Positions 24,119 through 31,795 of a DNA stretch of 64,000 bases are shown here, one piece after another. The first letter of the stretch is position 1. Each line of letters opens with the position of its first letter. Source of the DNA: Mycolicibacterium sp. (GTDB taxonomy: Bacteria > Actinomycetota > Actinomycetes > Mycobacteriales > Mycobacteriaceae); contig NZ_JAEMSG010000001.1 of assembly GCF_016462945.1 (NCBI RefSeq), forward strand, positions 1 through 64,000. The letters run 5' to 3'. The notes beneath the pieces were generated by a model that saw only the letters and a program-made list of their open reading frames with translations, made no database searches and was not told the DNA's origin. The translations under genes were made by a program, and so were the position numbers.

Positions 24119-24166
24119 ATGAGTACTACTATTTCGACCGGCTTGCACTTGTTGTTCGGGGGGTGA
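24119..24166 (+). CDS. 15-codon leader ORF before the L,D-transpeptidase
   Basis: ATG at 24119 follows a strong GGAGGGGG ribosome-binding site and encodes MSTTISTGLHLLFGG, ending in TGA at 24166 that overlaps the GTG at 24163. The ribosome-binding site is part of GGGGG-ACA-CCCCC, a possible 5-bp hairpin that would hide it. The arrangement suggests translational coupling or control of the transpeptidase. No homologue known to me. Confidence 0.4.
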   Translation: MSTTISTGLHLLFGG

Positions 24167-25524
24167 CGGTTTCCATGTCCACGGCGCTGCGGCGCAACAT
24201 GCTGCTCGCGATCCATCTGGCTGTCCTGCTCGTCATGGTGATCGCCATGACCGGGGCACTGAGCTGCCCGCCGCGGCTGTGCGCGCACGACGCGGACTCG
24301 GCGCCCGCGACTTCCAGCGTGGCACCGCCGCCGGTTCCGGTCGCGCTGTCGATGAACCCCGGACCCGACGCCCAGAACGTCGACCCGCTCGCACCGGTCA
24401 CCGTGACCGCGACCGCAGGCAGCCTGCTCACCGTTCAGATGGTCAATGACGTCGGCAAACCGGTCGAGGGCGTCACAACACCGGACAACATGGTGTGGAA
24501 ACCCACCGTGCCGCTCGGGTACGGCCGCACCTACACCGTCACCGCCACCGGGCGCGGCACCGACGAGACGACCCGCGCACTGGTGTCGACGTTCACCACG
24601 CTGGTGCCCGGCAACCAGACCGCACTGCGGCTGACCACCACGGGCAACCAGGATCTGCTCGAGGGCGGCACGTACGGCATCGGGACTGTCGTCGTGGCGC
24701 GCTTCGACGAACCGATCCCCGACCGCGCCGCGGCCCAACGCGCGCTTCGGGTCACCACCAGCCCGCCCGTCGAGGGTGCGTGGACGTGGGTCAATGACGC
24801 GACCGCCCACTGGCGGCCACAGAACTACTACGCCCCGGGCACCACTGTCACGGTCGCGGCCAACATCTACGGCGTCCCCCTCGGTGAGGGTCTCTACGGG
24901 CAAGCCGACACCGGCGTGAGGTTCCGCATCGGTGACGCGCACATCTCGATCGCCAACGACATCACCAAACAGGTCAGCGTGTTCAGCAACGGACAACTGA
25001 TGCGCACCATGCCGACTTCCATGGGCATGGGCGGCAGCGAGACCATCGGCGGGCGCACGATCAGCTTCTGGACCCAGCCCGGGACCTACACCGTGATGGA
25101 CAAAGCCAACCCCGTCGTCATGGACTCCTCGACCTACGGGCTGCCGATCAACTCCCGCCTGGGCTACAAAGAGACAATCAACTGGGCCACCCGCATCAGC
25201 ACCGACGGCATCTACCTTCACCAACTCGAGGACACCGTCTGGGCGCAGGGCAACACCAACGTCTCCCACGGCTGTATAAACCTCAGTGCTGAGAACGCCC
25301 GCTGGTTCTACGACTTCTCCCAACCCGGCGACGTCGTCGAGGTCCGTGACACCGGCGGCGCCCCGCTGGAGCTCTGGCAGAACGGCGACTGGAGCGTTCC
25401 CTGGTCGCAGTGGCTGGCCGGCAGCGCAGCCGATCCGACTGCCGCCCAACAGGTTCCGGCACCAGCCGCCGGCGATCCCCCTTCACTCGGAAAGCAGGAA
25501 GCCGATGAGCAACCACCACGGTGA
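24163..25524 (+). CDS. L,D-transpeptidase in the metal cluster (LdtMt2-like)
   Basis: 453 residues: membrane-anchor or signal helix (MLLAIHLAVLLVMVIAMTGALSC), two Ig-like domains (about 60-150 and 155-250), and a YkuD domain with HQLEDTVWAQGNTNVSHGCINLS, carrying the catalytic His and Cys of the HxnSHGCxN motif. It makes 3-3 cross-links in peptidoglycan and is penicillin-insensitive. Copper is reported to inhibit such enzymes, which makes its place in a copper-type cluster notable. Start is GTG 24163 (overlaps the leader ORF) or ATG 24175. It overlaps the next gene by 20 bp. Confidence 0.86.
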   Translation: MTVSMSTALRRNMLLAIHLAVLLVMVIAMTGALSCPPRLCAHDADSAPATSSVAPPPVPVALSMNPGPDAQNVDPLAPVTVTATAGSLLTVQMVNDVGKPVEGVTTPDNMVWKPTVPLGYGRTYTVTATGRGTDETTRALVSTFTTLVPGNQTALRLTTTGNQDLLEGGTYGIGTVVVARFDEPIPDRAAAQRALRVTTSPPVEGAWTWVNDATAHWRPQNYYAPGTTVTVAANIYGVPLGEGLYGQADTGVRFRIGDAHISIANDITKQVSVFSNGQLMRTMPTSMGMGGSETIGGRTISFWTQPGTYTVMDKANPVVMDSSTYGLPINSRLGYKETINWATRISTDGIYLHQLEDTVWAQGNTNVSHGCINLSAENARWFYDFSQPGDVVEVRDTGGAPLELWQNGDWSVPWSQWLAGSAADPTAAQQVPAPAAGDPPSLGKQEADEQPPR

Positions 25525-25966
25525 CCGGCCCGCGAGCCGACGCCCATTGCTGGTGATCGCCGCGTTGATCGCGGTCGGTGCGGCCCTGGTCGCCGTCGCG
25601 GTCGCCACCGGCGCGCTGCGGCTGGGACACTCCGCCGACTCGGCCCCCTCTGCCGAGCAGTTAGCCCAACAGCATTGCCAGGCCGAGGTTCTCAAGCGGT
25701 TGGTCTCCCCCGACAAAGCCACCATCTCTGATGTCCATACCGAGACCAGCACCCTCGACGTTGATGGCCGGGACTTTTCGTCGCTGAACACCAGCGAGCC
25801 ACTCAAGGGCATCGACGTCTCGCGGATCACCGTGCTCAACGTTGCGGGGGTGGCCAACGCACCCAGCGAAGTCGGCTCCACGATCCAGGACCGCTTCGAC
25901 TGCCGCGCCTATTTCGTCGACGGCGCGCTTGCTCACACCCTGGTCGTTTTCGACCACGGCCACTGA
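25505..25966 (+). CDS. Membrane-anchored protein of unknown function, co-expressed with the L,D-transpeptidase
   Basis: 153 residues: a basic head, one membrane helix (PLLVIAALIAVGAALVAVAVATGAL) and an exported domain with two cysteines (QQHCQAEV and DRFDCRAYF), probably a disulfide, and strands typical of a small alpha+beta fold (TISDVHTETSTLDVDG, AYFVDGALAHTLVVFDHGH). The ATG at 25505 overlaps the transpeptidase gene by 20 bases, and the genes are surely one operon. I do not recognise the family. An accessory protein for the transpeptidase is an inference from position only. Confidence 0.65.
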   Translation: MSNHHGDRPASRRPLLVIAALIAVGAALVAVAVATGALRLGHSADSAPSAEQLAQQHCQAEVLKRLVSPDKATISDVHTETSTLDVDGRDFSSLNTSEPLKGIDVSRITVLNVAGVANAPSEVGSTIQDRFDCRAYFVDGALAHTLVVFDHGH

Positions 25967-26044
25967 GATCCTGCCAATCGGGGCGGGACAGAACCCTCCG
26001 GGAACACGCCACCATTACCGCGGCCCTCGGGCTATGTGGCCGTC

Positions 26045-26896
26045 TCAGTCGTCGTGTTGATGTTGATGACCGTCAGCTTCGAGATCTGAATCCGGCGCGG
26101 CCGGCTGCTGTTGGGCAGGCTCAGGTTGAGTAGCGGGTGCCACCGCGGCCGGAGCCGGCCGGGTCACCCCGCCGGCTTCTTGAAGACCACCATCGGTATC
26201 GAGCGCCATATCGGTCACCGGTAGGCCCGCCTCCGGTGTCGGGGCGGGCGACGGCTTCATCACCCCGGCCGCAGGCGGAGACTGAGGCTGAGGCTGCGAA
26301 GGATGATGACCGCCCTCCATGTGCGCACCACCGTCCATGTGTGCCTCATGCGTAGCGTGACCCTGCGCCTCGACCGCACCACCGGGGTGATGATCGTGGT
26401 GACCCTGCAGGGTGGCCGCCAAACCCACCGTCACCGCTCCAGCCACTATGGTGTTAGCGCCCAGCAGTACAAATGCCCTTCCGAAACCCGACACCTTTTC
26501 TGGCTCATACTTTCGAGACCACGCCCACACTGAGCCCATGACGACGTAGCACTGCAGCAACAGCACCGCGATGCCCGCAGCCCCCGCGGCTTCAGGCTGT
26601 CCCGCGGACGGCCCCACCGGCAGTCCTGCGGTGCAGGACATGACCCACAACGCGGCCGCACCCACATTGGCTGCAATCCCGGCCGCGAAAACCACGGCGC
26701 CCGGCCGCGACCACGCGACAAAGGCCCAAATCAGTTGGAACGCCGCCAGTGCCGCAAAGGACAACCCAGACGGCAACCAATCCCGCCAGTGCATCGGCGT
26801 GACGGCGAAATGAATCACGGCCGCACCCAGCGAAGCGACCGCCGCACAGCGTGCAGCCAGACGGCTGTCGGTCTTCGTTGTATCTCTGGTCGCCAT
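26045..26896 (-). CDS. Membrane protein with His-rich cytosolic or outer tail
   Basis: 283 residues. The first 170 hold about five membrane helices with conserved-looking HFAVTPMHWRDWLPSGLSFA at the start, a pattern common in mycobacterial integral proteins of metal-resistance loci. The last 110 are low-complexity and rich in His, Pro and Gln: GHHDHHPGGAVEAQGHATHEAHMDGGAHMEGGHH and a final DGHQHQHDD. Such tails bind zinc, nickel or copper. No transporter signature is seen, so the role (metal storage, sensing or transport) is open. Confidence 0.7.
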   Translation of the reverse strand: MATRDTTKTDSRLAARCAAVASLGAAVIHFAVTPMHWRDWLPSGLSFAALAAFQLIWAFVAWSRPGAVVFAAGIAANVGAAALWVMSCTAGLPVGPSAGQPEAAGAAGIAVLLLQCYVVMGSVWAWSRKYEPEKVSGFGRAFVLLGANTIVAGAVTVGLAATLQGHHDHHPGGAVEAQGHATHEAHMDGGAHMEGGHHPSQPQPQSPPAAGVMKPSPAPTPEAGLPVTDMALDTDGGLQEAGGVTRPAPAAVAPATQPEPAQQQPAAPDSDLEADGHQHQHDD

Positions 26897-26998
26897 AGCC
26901 TCGACTGTGACAGTGCGGCCTCATCAGCGCGAGCCACAGCACATAACAGTCACGTCCCAGATCAGCAACGCACCTCAGGTGTTACCGCTGGATGGCTG

Positions 26999-28345
26999 TT
27001 ACTTGATGGGGTCGGGCCAGCGGACGTGGTCTTGGTCGATCGTGAAGGTGTGGGTGTGGGCGATGCGGCCGTCATCGACTTCAACAGCGTCGTGCCCTAG
27101 ATGTCGGTGATCGGTGGATGCCGGATCGTGGGTATGGGTGAGTTCCTCGGGATCGTGTCTGGGCCACACCAGGACCGCGGTGATCGCGCCCGCGGTGGCG
27201 ATCACCGACAGGACTGTCCAGGTTGTGGTGAATCCGACCAGGGTGGCACCCCAACCGGCGATCGGGTAGGTCAGCAGCCAGCACAGGTGTGACAGCGAGA
27301 ACTGCGCGGCGAAGATCGCGGGGCGATCTGCGGGTCGGGCCGAGCGGCGTAGTACCCGACCGATCGGGGTCAGAACCAGGCTCATGCCGGCGCCGATGAC
27401 GATCCAGATCACCACGGCGGCGGTCCAGCGTTGGGGGCCGCCGGCGTTGGAGAGCATCACTGCGCCCGCCGCGGCGATGAGCAGCAGCCCTGCGCCGCAC
27501 AGCATTACGGTCCGTTCCGGGATGCGCCGGAGCACTAGGGGCAGCCCGAGAGCGATCACCATGGTGCCGGTGCCCGATGCGGCCAACAACCACGCCACGT
27601 CCGCCTGCGGTTGGCCGAGGGCATCGCGGACGTAATTGACGGTGTTGACCATGACGATGGACCCACAGGCCGCAACCACCAGATCCAACGCCAGCACACC
27701 CCGAAGCCGGGGCGTCGCCGCGAAGATCCGGACACCCGCCAACGTGCGCTCCCACACGTGACCGCGCCCGCTGGGGACGGCGTCGGGGATGCGGGTTCGA
27801 ATGACCAGGGCCGCCGACACCAGGAAACCGATCGTCGTTCCGACAAAGAGCCAATGGAAACTCATCACCGTCAATGCCAGTGCGGCCAGTACCGGGCTGA
27901 GCAGGCTTTCCATGGTGGAGGCGAGTTGGGATGCCGACAGCGCTTCGGTGTAGTCGTCTTCATCGGTCACCACATCGGGAATGACCGCCTGGAATGTCGG
28001 GGTGAACGCCGCCGACGCCGACTGCAGCACCGCGACGAGGAGATAGATCTGCCAGGTCTGGTCGATGAACGGCAACGCCACCGCGACCGCCGCTCTGATC
28101 AGGTCGAGGCCCACCAGCATCAGACGTCGCGGCACCCGATCGGCGTAGGCGGCGGCGATCGGGGCGATGGTCACGTAGGTCACCATTTTGATGGTCAATG
28201 CGGTGCCGAGTACCGCCCCGGCATCAGCCCCGGCGAGTTGATAGGCCAACAGCCCAAGGGCAACGGTAGTCAGGCCGGTACCGAACAACGAAACAACCTG
28301 GGCGGCAAACAGATAACGGTAGTCGCGATAGCCGAACAACGACAT
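26999..28345 (-). CDS. MFS transporter with His-rich C-terminal tail
   Basis: 448 residues with twelve membrane segments in the major-facilitator pattern (LFGYRDYRYLFAAQVVSLFGTGLTTVALGLLAYQLAG; AYADRVPRRLMLVGLDLIRAAVAV as the A-loop). The C-terminus is an unusual His-rich tail (LTHTHDPASTDHRHLGHDAVEVDDGRIAHTHTF), likely cytoplasmic and metal-binding. Relatives are labelled multidrug or enterobactin exporters; the tail and the neighbouring CDF exporter and CmtR-like gene suggest metal export or metal-gated export here. Same strand as the CDF-CmtR pair, 81 bp downstream. Confidence 0.8.
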   Translation of the reverse strand: MSLFGYRDYRYLFAAQVVSLFGTGLTTVALGLLAYQLAGADAGAVLGTALTIKMVTYVTIAPIAAAYADRVPRRLMLVGLDLIRAAVAVALPFIDQTWQIYLLVAVLQSASAAFTPTFQAVIPDVVTDEDDYTEALSASQLASTMESLLSPVLAALALTVMSFHWLFVGTTIGFLVSAALVIRTRIPDAVPSGRGHVWERTLAGVRIFAATPRLRGVLALDLVVAACGSIVMVNTVNYVRDALGQPQADVAWLLAASGTGTMVIALGLPLVLRRIPERTVMLCGAGLLLIAAAGAVMLSNAGGPQRWTAAVVIWIVIGAGMSLVLTPIGRVLRRSARPADRPAIFAAQFSLSHLCWLLTYPIAGWGATLVGFTTTWTVLSVIATAGAITAVLVWPRHDPEELTHTHDPASTDHRHLGHDAVEVDDGRIAHTHTFTIDQDHVRWPDPIK

Positions 28346-28426
28346 GGCGCTCCGTTCCAGGACCCCGTGGACCCTCGATGAGTAGTTCCGCGCGAAGGAT
28401 ATTAGTCTCCCGATCGCGCTCTGCCG

Positions 28427-29107
28427 TCAGTCGCAACACTGGGTTGATGTCCAGGTTGCGTCGGCGAGAGGGATTGGGCCGCAGCAGTTACGGCCCTTCC
28501 ATGCTTCGAGTCCTTCGCGGATCGCGACGGCGGCGATGACCAAGCCAGCGATCGGGTCGGCCCAGGACCATCCGAACAGACTGTTGAGCACAAGGCCTAC
28601 GAGCAGGACTGCGGACAGGTAGGTGCACAGCAGGGTTTGTTTGGAATCGGCCACCGCTGAACGTGATCCCAGTTCGCGTCCGGTGCGACGTTGGGCCCAG
28701 GACAGCAGCGGCATCACCAGCAGGCTGACCGCGGCCAACACGATGCCCACGATCGAGGGCCGGGGTTCGGCGTACCCGAACAGAGCCCGCACCGATTCCA
28801 CGGTGACGTAGGCGGCCAGGGCGAAGAACGACAGCGCAATGACCCGCAGGGCGGCTTTCTCCCGGGCCTCGTGGTCAGGCTTGGAGAACTGCCAGACCAC
28901 TGCCGCCGCCGAGGACACCTCGATCACCGAGTCCAGCCCGAACCCGATCAGCGCAGTCGAGGACGCCCGCGTACCGGCGGTGAGCGCGACCGCAGCCTCG
29001 ATCACGTTGTAACTGATGGTCGCGGCCAACAGGAGCCGGATGCGGCGGGTCAGGACCTGACGCCGACCAACGTCAACCACGGCGACGGTGGGGTGGTCAA
29101 CGCTCAT
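28427..29107 (-). CDS. Cation diffusion facilitator-type metal transporter
   Basis: 226 residues with about five to six helices and the CDF-like core: LLAATISYNVIEAAVALTAGTRASSTALIGFGLDSVIEV (first metal-site helix) and SAVADSKQTLLCTYLSAVLLVGLVLNSLFGWSWADPIAGLVIAAVAIREG (second). The acidic and Ser/Asp positions that bind metal are there, but the usual cytoplasmic C-terminal domain is missing; instead there is a short Cys-rich end (RNCCGPIPLADATWTSTQCCD). Start ATG 29107 overlaps the regulator stop by 11 bases, so the two are co-translated. Likely exports Zn, Cd or Pb under CmtR-like control. Confidence 0.84.
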   Translation of the reverse strand: MSVDHPTVAVVDVGRRQVLTRRIRLLLAATISYNVIEAAVALTAGTRASSTALIGFGLDSVIEVSSAAAVVWQFSKPDHEAREKAALRVIALSFFALAAYVTVESVRALFGYAEPRPSIVGIVLAAVSLLVMPLLSWAQRRTGRELGSRSAVADSKQTLLCTYLSAVLLVGLVLNSLFGWSWADPIAGLVIAAVAIREGLEAWKGRNCCGPIPLADATWTSTQCCD

Positions 29108-29474
29108 CGGAATCCTCGGTGCAGCTGTCGATTCCGTAGGCGGGGCATAGCGCCACGGCCTGCCCGGTGGACCGCAACACCGTCTCGGCGCTGGCGAGCA
29201 GGTCAATCAGGGCCGGCTGGGACAGCCGGAATACTGAGGCTCGGCCCACTGGATCGGAGTCGACCAGGCCGCAGCCTTTGAGGCAGGCCAGGTGTTTGGA
29301 CATCGTGGACTGGGCCAGTCCGACTTCCTCGACGAGCTCGCCGACGCGGGCCTCCCCGAGGGCCAGTCGGCGCAGGATCGCCAGCCGGGTGGGATCACCC
29401 AGCGATCGGAACAGGGCCGCTGCGGGAGCTAACTCCACCCTCGTCACCGCACCGGACACCACATGAATCGCCAT
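29097..29474 (-). CDS. CmtR-like ArsR-family metal sensor
   Basis: 125 residues with the ArsR/SmtB winged helix (FRSLGDPTRLAILRRLALGEARVGELVEEVGLAQSTMSKHLACLKGCGLV). The CLKGC pair in the recognition-helix region and the late cysteines (CPAYGIDSC) match the layout of CmtR, the mycobacterial Cd/Pb sensor, which uses two Cys in that helix and one near the C-terminus. It should repress the CDF exporter until metal binds. A TAACAT box seven bases before the ATG suggests a leaderless transcript, with the operator around it. Confidence 0.87.
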   Translation of the reverse strand: MAIHVVSGAVTRVELAPAAALFRSLGDPTRLAILRRLALGEARVGELVEEVGLAQSTMSKHLACLKGCGLVDSDPVGRASVFRLSQPALIDLLASAETVLRSTGQAVALCPAYGIDSCTEDSDER

Positions 29475-29550
29475 TTAGCGATGTTATCGTGAATTAGTGA
29501 AGTTCAGGCAGAACGGGCGCCTGCTCTCATCGAGAACGTGTCAATCGTCC

Positions 29551-29898
29551 TCATGCTCCGACTGCGTTGGGGTTCATGCGTGTGGCGACGGCTCGGAGCT
29601 GATCGGCAACGTCAACCAGCACGGTGGCCACGTCAGCCTCTGGCCCCTGGTCCTCACGGATCATGGCCAGCAGTCGTTCGCGGGCCACGGTCGAAGGCGG
29701 TAGGCCGCGGTCCGCAGCGATGCGTTCGATCGCTTCAAACTCATCGGGGTTCAGGCGGACCTGCAGGACCCTGCTGCGAGCGCGGTTAGGCCCGCCGACC
29801 GTGACGTGGGCCGGGATGGGGCGGTCGGTCTGGTCAGTCTCGGCGGCTTCGGCTTCGGCCGCGATTGCGGCGAGCTTGTCGGCAGTCTTGTCACTCAT
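29551..29898 (-). CDS. Ribbon-helix-helix-type DNA-binding protein, orphan
   Basis: 115 residues. After an acidic Ala-rich head (KLAAIAAEAEAAETDQ) comes RVLQVRLNPDEFEAIERIAADRGLPPSTVARERLLAMI, a strand-helix-helix pattern typical of RHH antitoxins and plasmid control proteins. The ATG at 29898 has an excellent GGGAGGACCTG ribosome-binding site, so the track start at 29952 is rejected. No toxin gene is next to it. It lies beside the tRNA, at the edge of the putative island, as accessory regulators often do. Confidence 0.7.
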   Translation of the reverse strand: MSDKTADKLAAIAAEAEAAETDQTDRPIPAHVTVGGPNRARSRVLQVRLNPDEFEAIERIAADRGLPPSTVARERLLAMIREDQGPEADVATVLVDVADQLRAVATRMNPNAVGA

Positions 29899-30145
29899 CA
29901 GGTCCTCCCTGGCGGTAGTAGCGACGGTCGCGGCTATTCGACTTCCATGCACTCGAACCGTGCGTAACGCCGTCCATGACGTAAGTGATGACCGTCGTCC
30001 AATCCACCGTCACATCGCCAAGTGTATTACATTAGTAATACGAATTCCCCCTCTGCTCGGCCACGCTGATTTCCCCCATAAAGGGAGTGTCAAGAATCAG
30101 CCGAAGCCATAATGGCAAGCATCACCCGAACTAATTCATGCATTT

Positions 30146-30178
30146 TGTGGGGCGGGCGGGGCTCGAACCCGCGACCAA
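30146..30178 (-). repeat. tRNA-proximal copy of the 33-bp att-like repeat
   Basis: The 3' end of the tRNA(CAT) gene; 31 of 33 positions equal 14861-14893. Both copies have the same orientation, enclosing about 15.3 kb. Confidence 0.55.
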
Positions 30179-30221
30179 CGGATTATGAGTCCGCGGCTCT
30201 AACCAACTGAGCTACCGCCCC
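30148..30221 (-). tRNA. tRNA with CAT anticodon (tRNA-Met, or Ile2)
   Basis: The minus strand folds into a full cloverleaf: acceptor GGGGCGG/CCGCCCC, D-arm AGCTCAGTTGGTTAGAGC, anticodon arm GCGGA-CTCATAA-TCCGT, T-arm GCGGG-TTCGAGC-CCCGC, discriminator A. CAT can be elongator Met or, if the C is modified to lysidine, Ile; the 5' and 3' parts alone do not decide it. CCA is not encoded. The 3' end is the likely integration target for the island to its left. Confidence 0.92.
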
Positions 30222-30258
30222 CGGTCGTTCAACACGACGACGATACGCGACGGTGCTT

Positions 30259-30504
30259 CTAGAACCCGGTGATCCACCGGCACACCACGGGGTTCTGCAT
30301 GCAGGCGGCGTTGATATCGGGCAGCGCGCCCGAGCACGGCAGGCCGTTTTCCTGCACGCAGCCAGGCGGCATCGGCGGGCATACCGTGCCGTCCGGGCGC
30401 ACGCATATCTGGTCGTATGGCCCGGCGTAGGCGGGTACCGCCATCGCGCCGGTCGCGCCCAGTGCGACGCCGACCGCCGCACAGAACAATCGAATGGTCC
30501 CCAC
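30259..30504 (-). CDS. Small secreted Cys-rich protein
   Basis: GTG at 30504 after a GGAGGACTC ribosome-binding site gives 81 residues: signal peptide (GTIRLFCAAVGVALGATGAMAVPAYA) then a short mature part with six cysteines (YDQICVRPDGTVCPPMPPGCVQENGLPCSGALPDINAACMQNPVVCRW). It probably folds with disulfides outside the cell. The longer track ORF has no signal at its start. Function unknown; similar small exported proteins are frequent in mycobacteria (compare 39059 and 39844). Confidence 0.7.
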   Translation of the reverse strand: MGTIRLFCAAVGVALGATGAMAVPAYAGPYDQICVRPDGTVCPPMPPGCVQENGLPCSGALPDINAACMQNPVVCRWITGF

Positions 30505-30593
30505 GAGTCCTCCCCAGATCCGCTGGCCATCCCCGTCCAGCACTACGCCCGAGACTATCCCGCACCGCTGACAAAAGTCGGCGCGGTATCGGC

Positions 30594-30944
30594 TCAGTTC
30601 GTGACGACGCAGAACTCGTTTCCCTCGGGGTCGAGCAGGACGATGAAATCCCCGATGGGGTCGGCCCGCCGATCCGTCACCTGAGTTGCCCCGAGTTCGA
30701 CGCACTGCGCAGCACCCTTCTCAAGATCAGTGACCAGCACGTCGAGATGCACCCGGTTCTTGCCCACCTTCGCTTCGGGCACCTGCTGGAACGACACCGC
30801 CGTGGAGCCGTCGGGCATGATCACCGCCACCCACTCCGCCGATTCACGCACCGGAGTTCCGCCCAGCACCGCCGCCCAGAATGCGGCGAGTGAGTCACAG
30901 TCGTGGCAGTCGATCACCACTTCGGAGAGCCTGCCGACCGCCAT
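30594..30944 (-). CDS. VOC-family (glyoxalase/bleomycin-resistance fold) protein
   Basis: 116 residues with the beta-alpha-beta-beta-beta modules of the vicinal-oxygen-chelate fold: LSEVVIDCHDCDSLAAFWAAVLGG and VHLDVLVTDLEKGAAQCVELGATQV with DPEGNEFCVV at the end. Metal ligands His13 and His66 are candidates. It shares a base with the stop of the preceding AhpD-like gene (TGATG) and is the last gene of the TldD-TldE operon. The substrate is unknown. Confidence 0.85.
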   Translation of the reverse strand: MAVGRLSEVVIDCHDCDSLAAFWAAVLGGTPVRESAEWVAVIMPDGSTAVSFQQVPEAKVGKNRVHLDVLVTDLEKGAAQCVELGATQVTDRRADPIGDFIVLLDPEGNEFCVVTN

Positions 30945-31789
30945 CAGGAGTAGACCGGTTGCCCGTCGGCGTCGATGTAGTACAGCGCCGTGCCCTCCTC
31001 CACGCGGGGTACATCGGCCCGCAGCGCCACCGCGATCTTGTTGCTGGCATTGCGCATCACGTCCAATGTCAGCTCGCGAGACTGTTCAGCGGTGAAATAC
31101 TTCCGTACTCCTCCGGCTATATCGGGTGCGATCTGGGCCGGCGACCAGACCAGCGCATCGACATACCGCAGCGCCGCCTTGTGACCGTCGGTGAGCAACG
31201 CGGAGTCCTCGTAGCACTCGATCTCGTCGTAGAGACTCTCCGACCCGCCCGAATCCAGTGCGGTGCTGTCGCGCAGTGATTTGCACAGGCGACAGTTGTG
31301 CGCGACCGCCCCGCGTAGCCGCACCACCTCGGTGGTCACCGGGTCCAGCGAGCGCAGGCGCGCTATCCCGGGCAGCAGATGGTTGAAGACCACGTCCAAG
31401 GCGTCGATGCCGGAATCCCACCGCGGGTCAGTGGGTGCCCAGTCCGCCAGTAGGCCCAGCGCGGTCAACCCCGCCAGCAACCGCGGCAGAAAATCGGCAA
31501 CATACATCTGCACTACCGCGCCGATTGCCTCGCGCCCGAGCGTCCCGGTCAGTGCCGCGCGTTGGGCTTCGGTGACCATCGACACGTCGATGCCGAACTG
31601 CTCGGCGAAGTCGGCGACGACGGTCTCAGCGTCCGACTCGGCCTGTGCCACAGCGAGTTCAGATGGCAACGCGGGCAATGACACAGCGCTCGCGCACGTC
31701 GTGCGGATCAGTCCGACTATTCGCTGCTGTCCCGCCGGGGACTGCCACGTCAGTCGGCTGAGCCAGGTGTCGATCTCGTCTGCGGGCAC
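30944..31789 (-). CDS. AhpD-like / carboxymuconolactone decarboxylase-family protein
   Basis: 281 residues, helical throughout, with the redox CxxC of the AhpD-like fold (RGAVAHNCRLCKSLRD) and the downstream helix SRELTLDVMRNASNKIAVAL. AhpD-type proteins reduce peroxidase partners or act as decarboxylases; no such partner gene is nearby. It starts six bases after tldE ends and overlaps the VOC gene, so all four genes should share a message. Confidence 0.78.
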   Translation of the reverse strand: MPADEIDTWLSRLTWQSPAGQQRIVGLIRTTCASAVSLPALPSELAVAQAESDAETVVADFAEQFGIDVSMVTEAQRAALTGTLGREAIGAVVQMYVADFLPRLLAGLTALGLLADWAPTDPRWDSGIDALDVVFNHLLPGIARLRSLDPVTTEVVRLRGAVAHNCRLCKSLRDSTALDSGGSESLYDEIECYEDSALLTDGHKAALRYVDALVWSPAQIAPDIAGGVRKYFTAEQSRELTLDVMRNASNKIAVALRADVPRVEEGTALYYIDADGQPVYS

Positions 31790-31795
31790 AGTTGA

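Noticed and set aside
24078-24166. Longer in-frame version of the leader ORF from the ATG at 24078
   Set aside because: No ribosome-binding site there, while the inner ATG at 24119 has GGAGGGGG; kept only the short form.
24007-25449. 480-residue ORF antisense to the L,D-transpeptidase
   Set aside because: It mirrors codon bias of the real gene, has no start signal or family motif, and the plus-strand gene is well supported.
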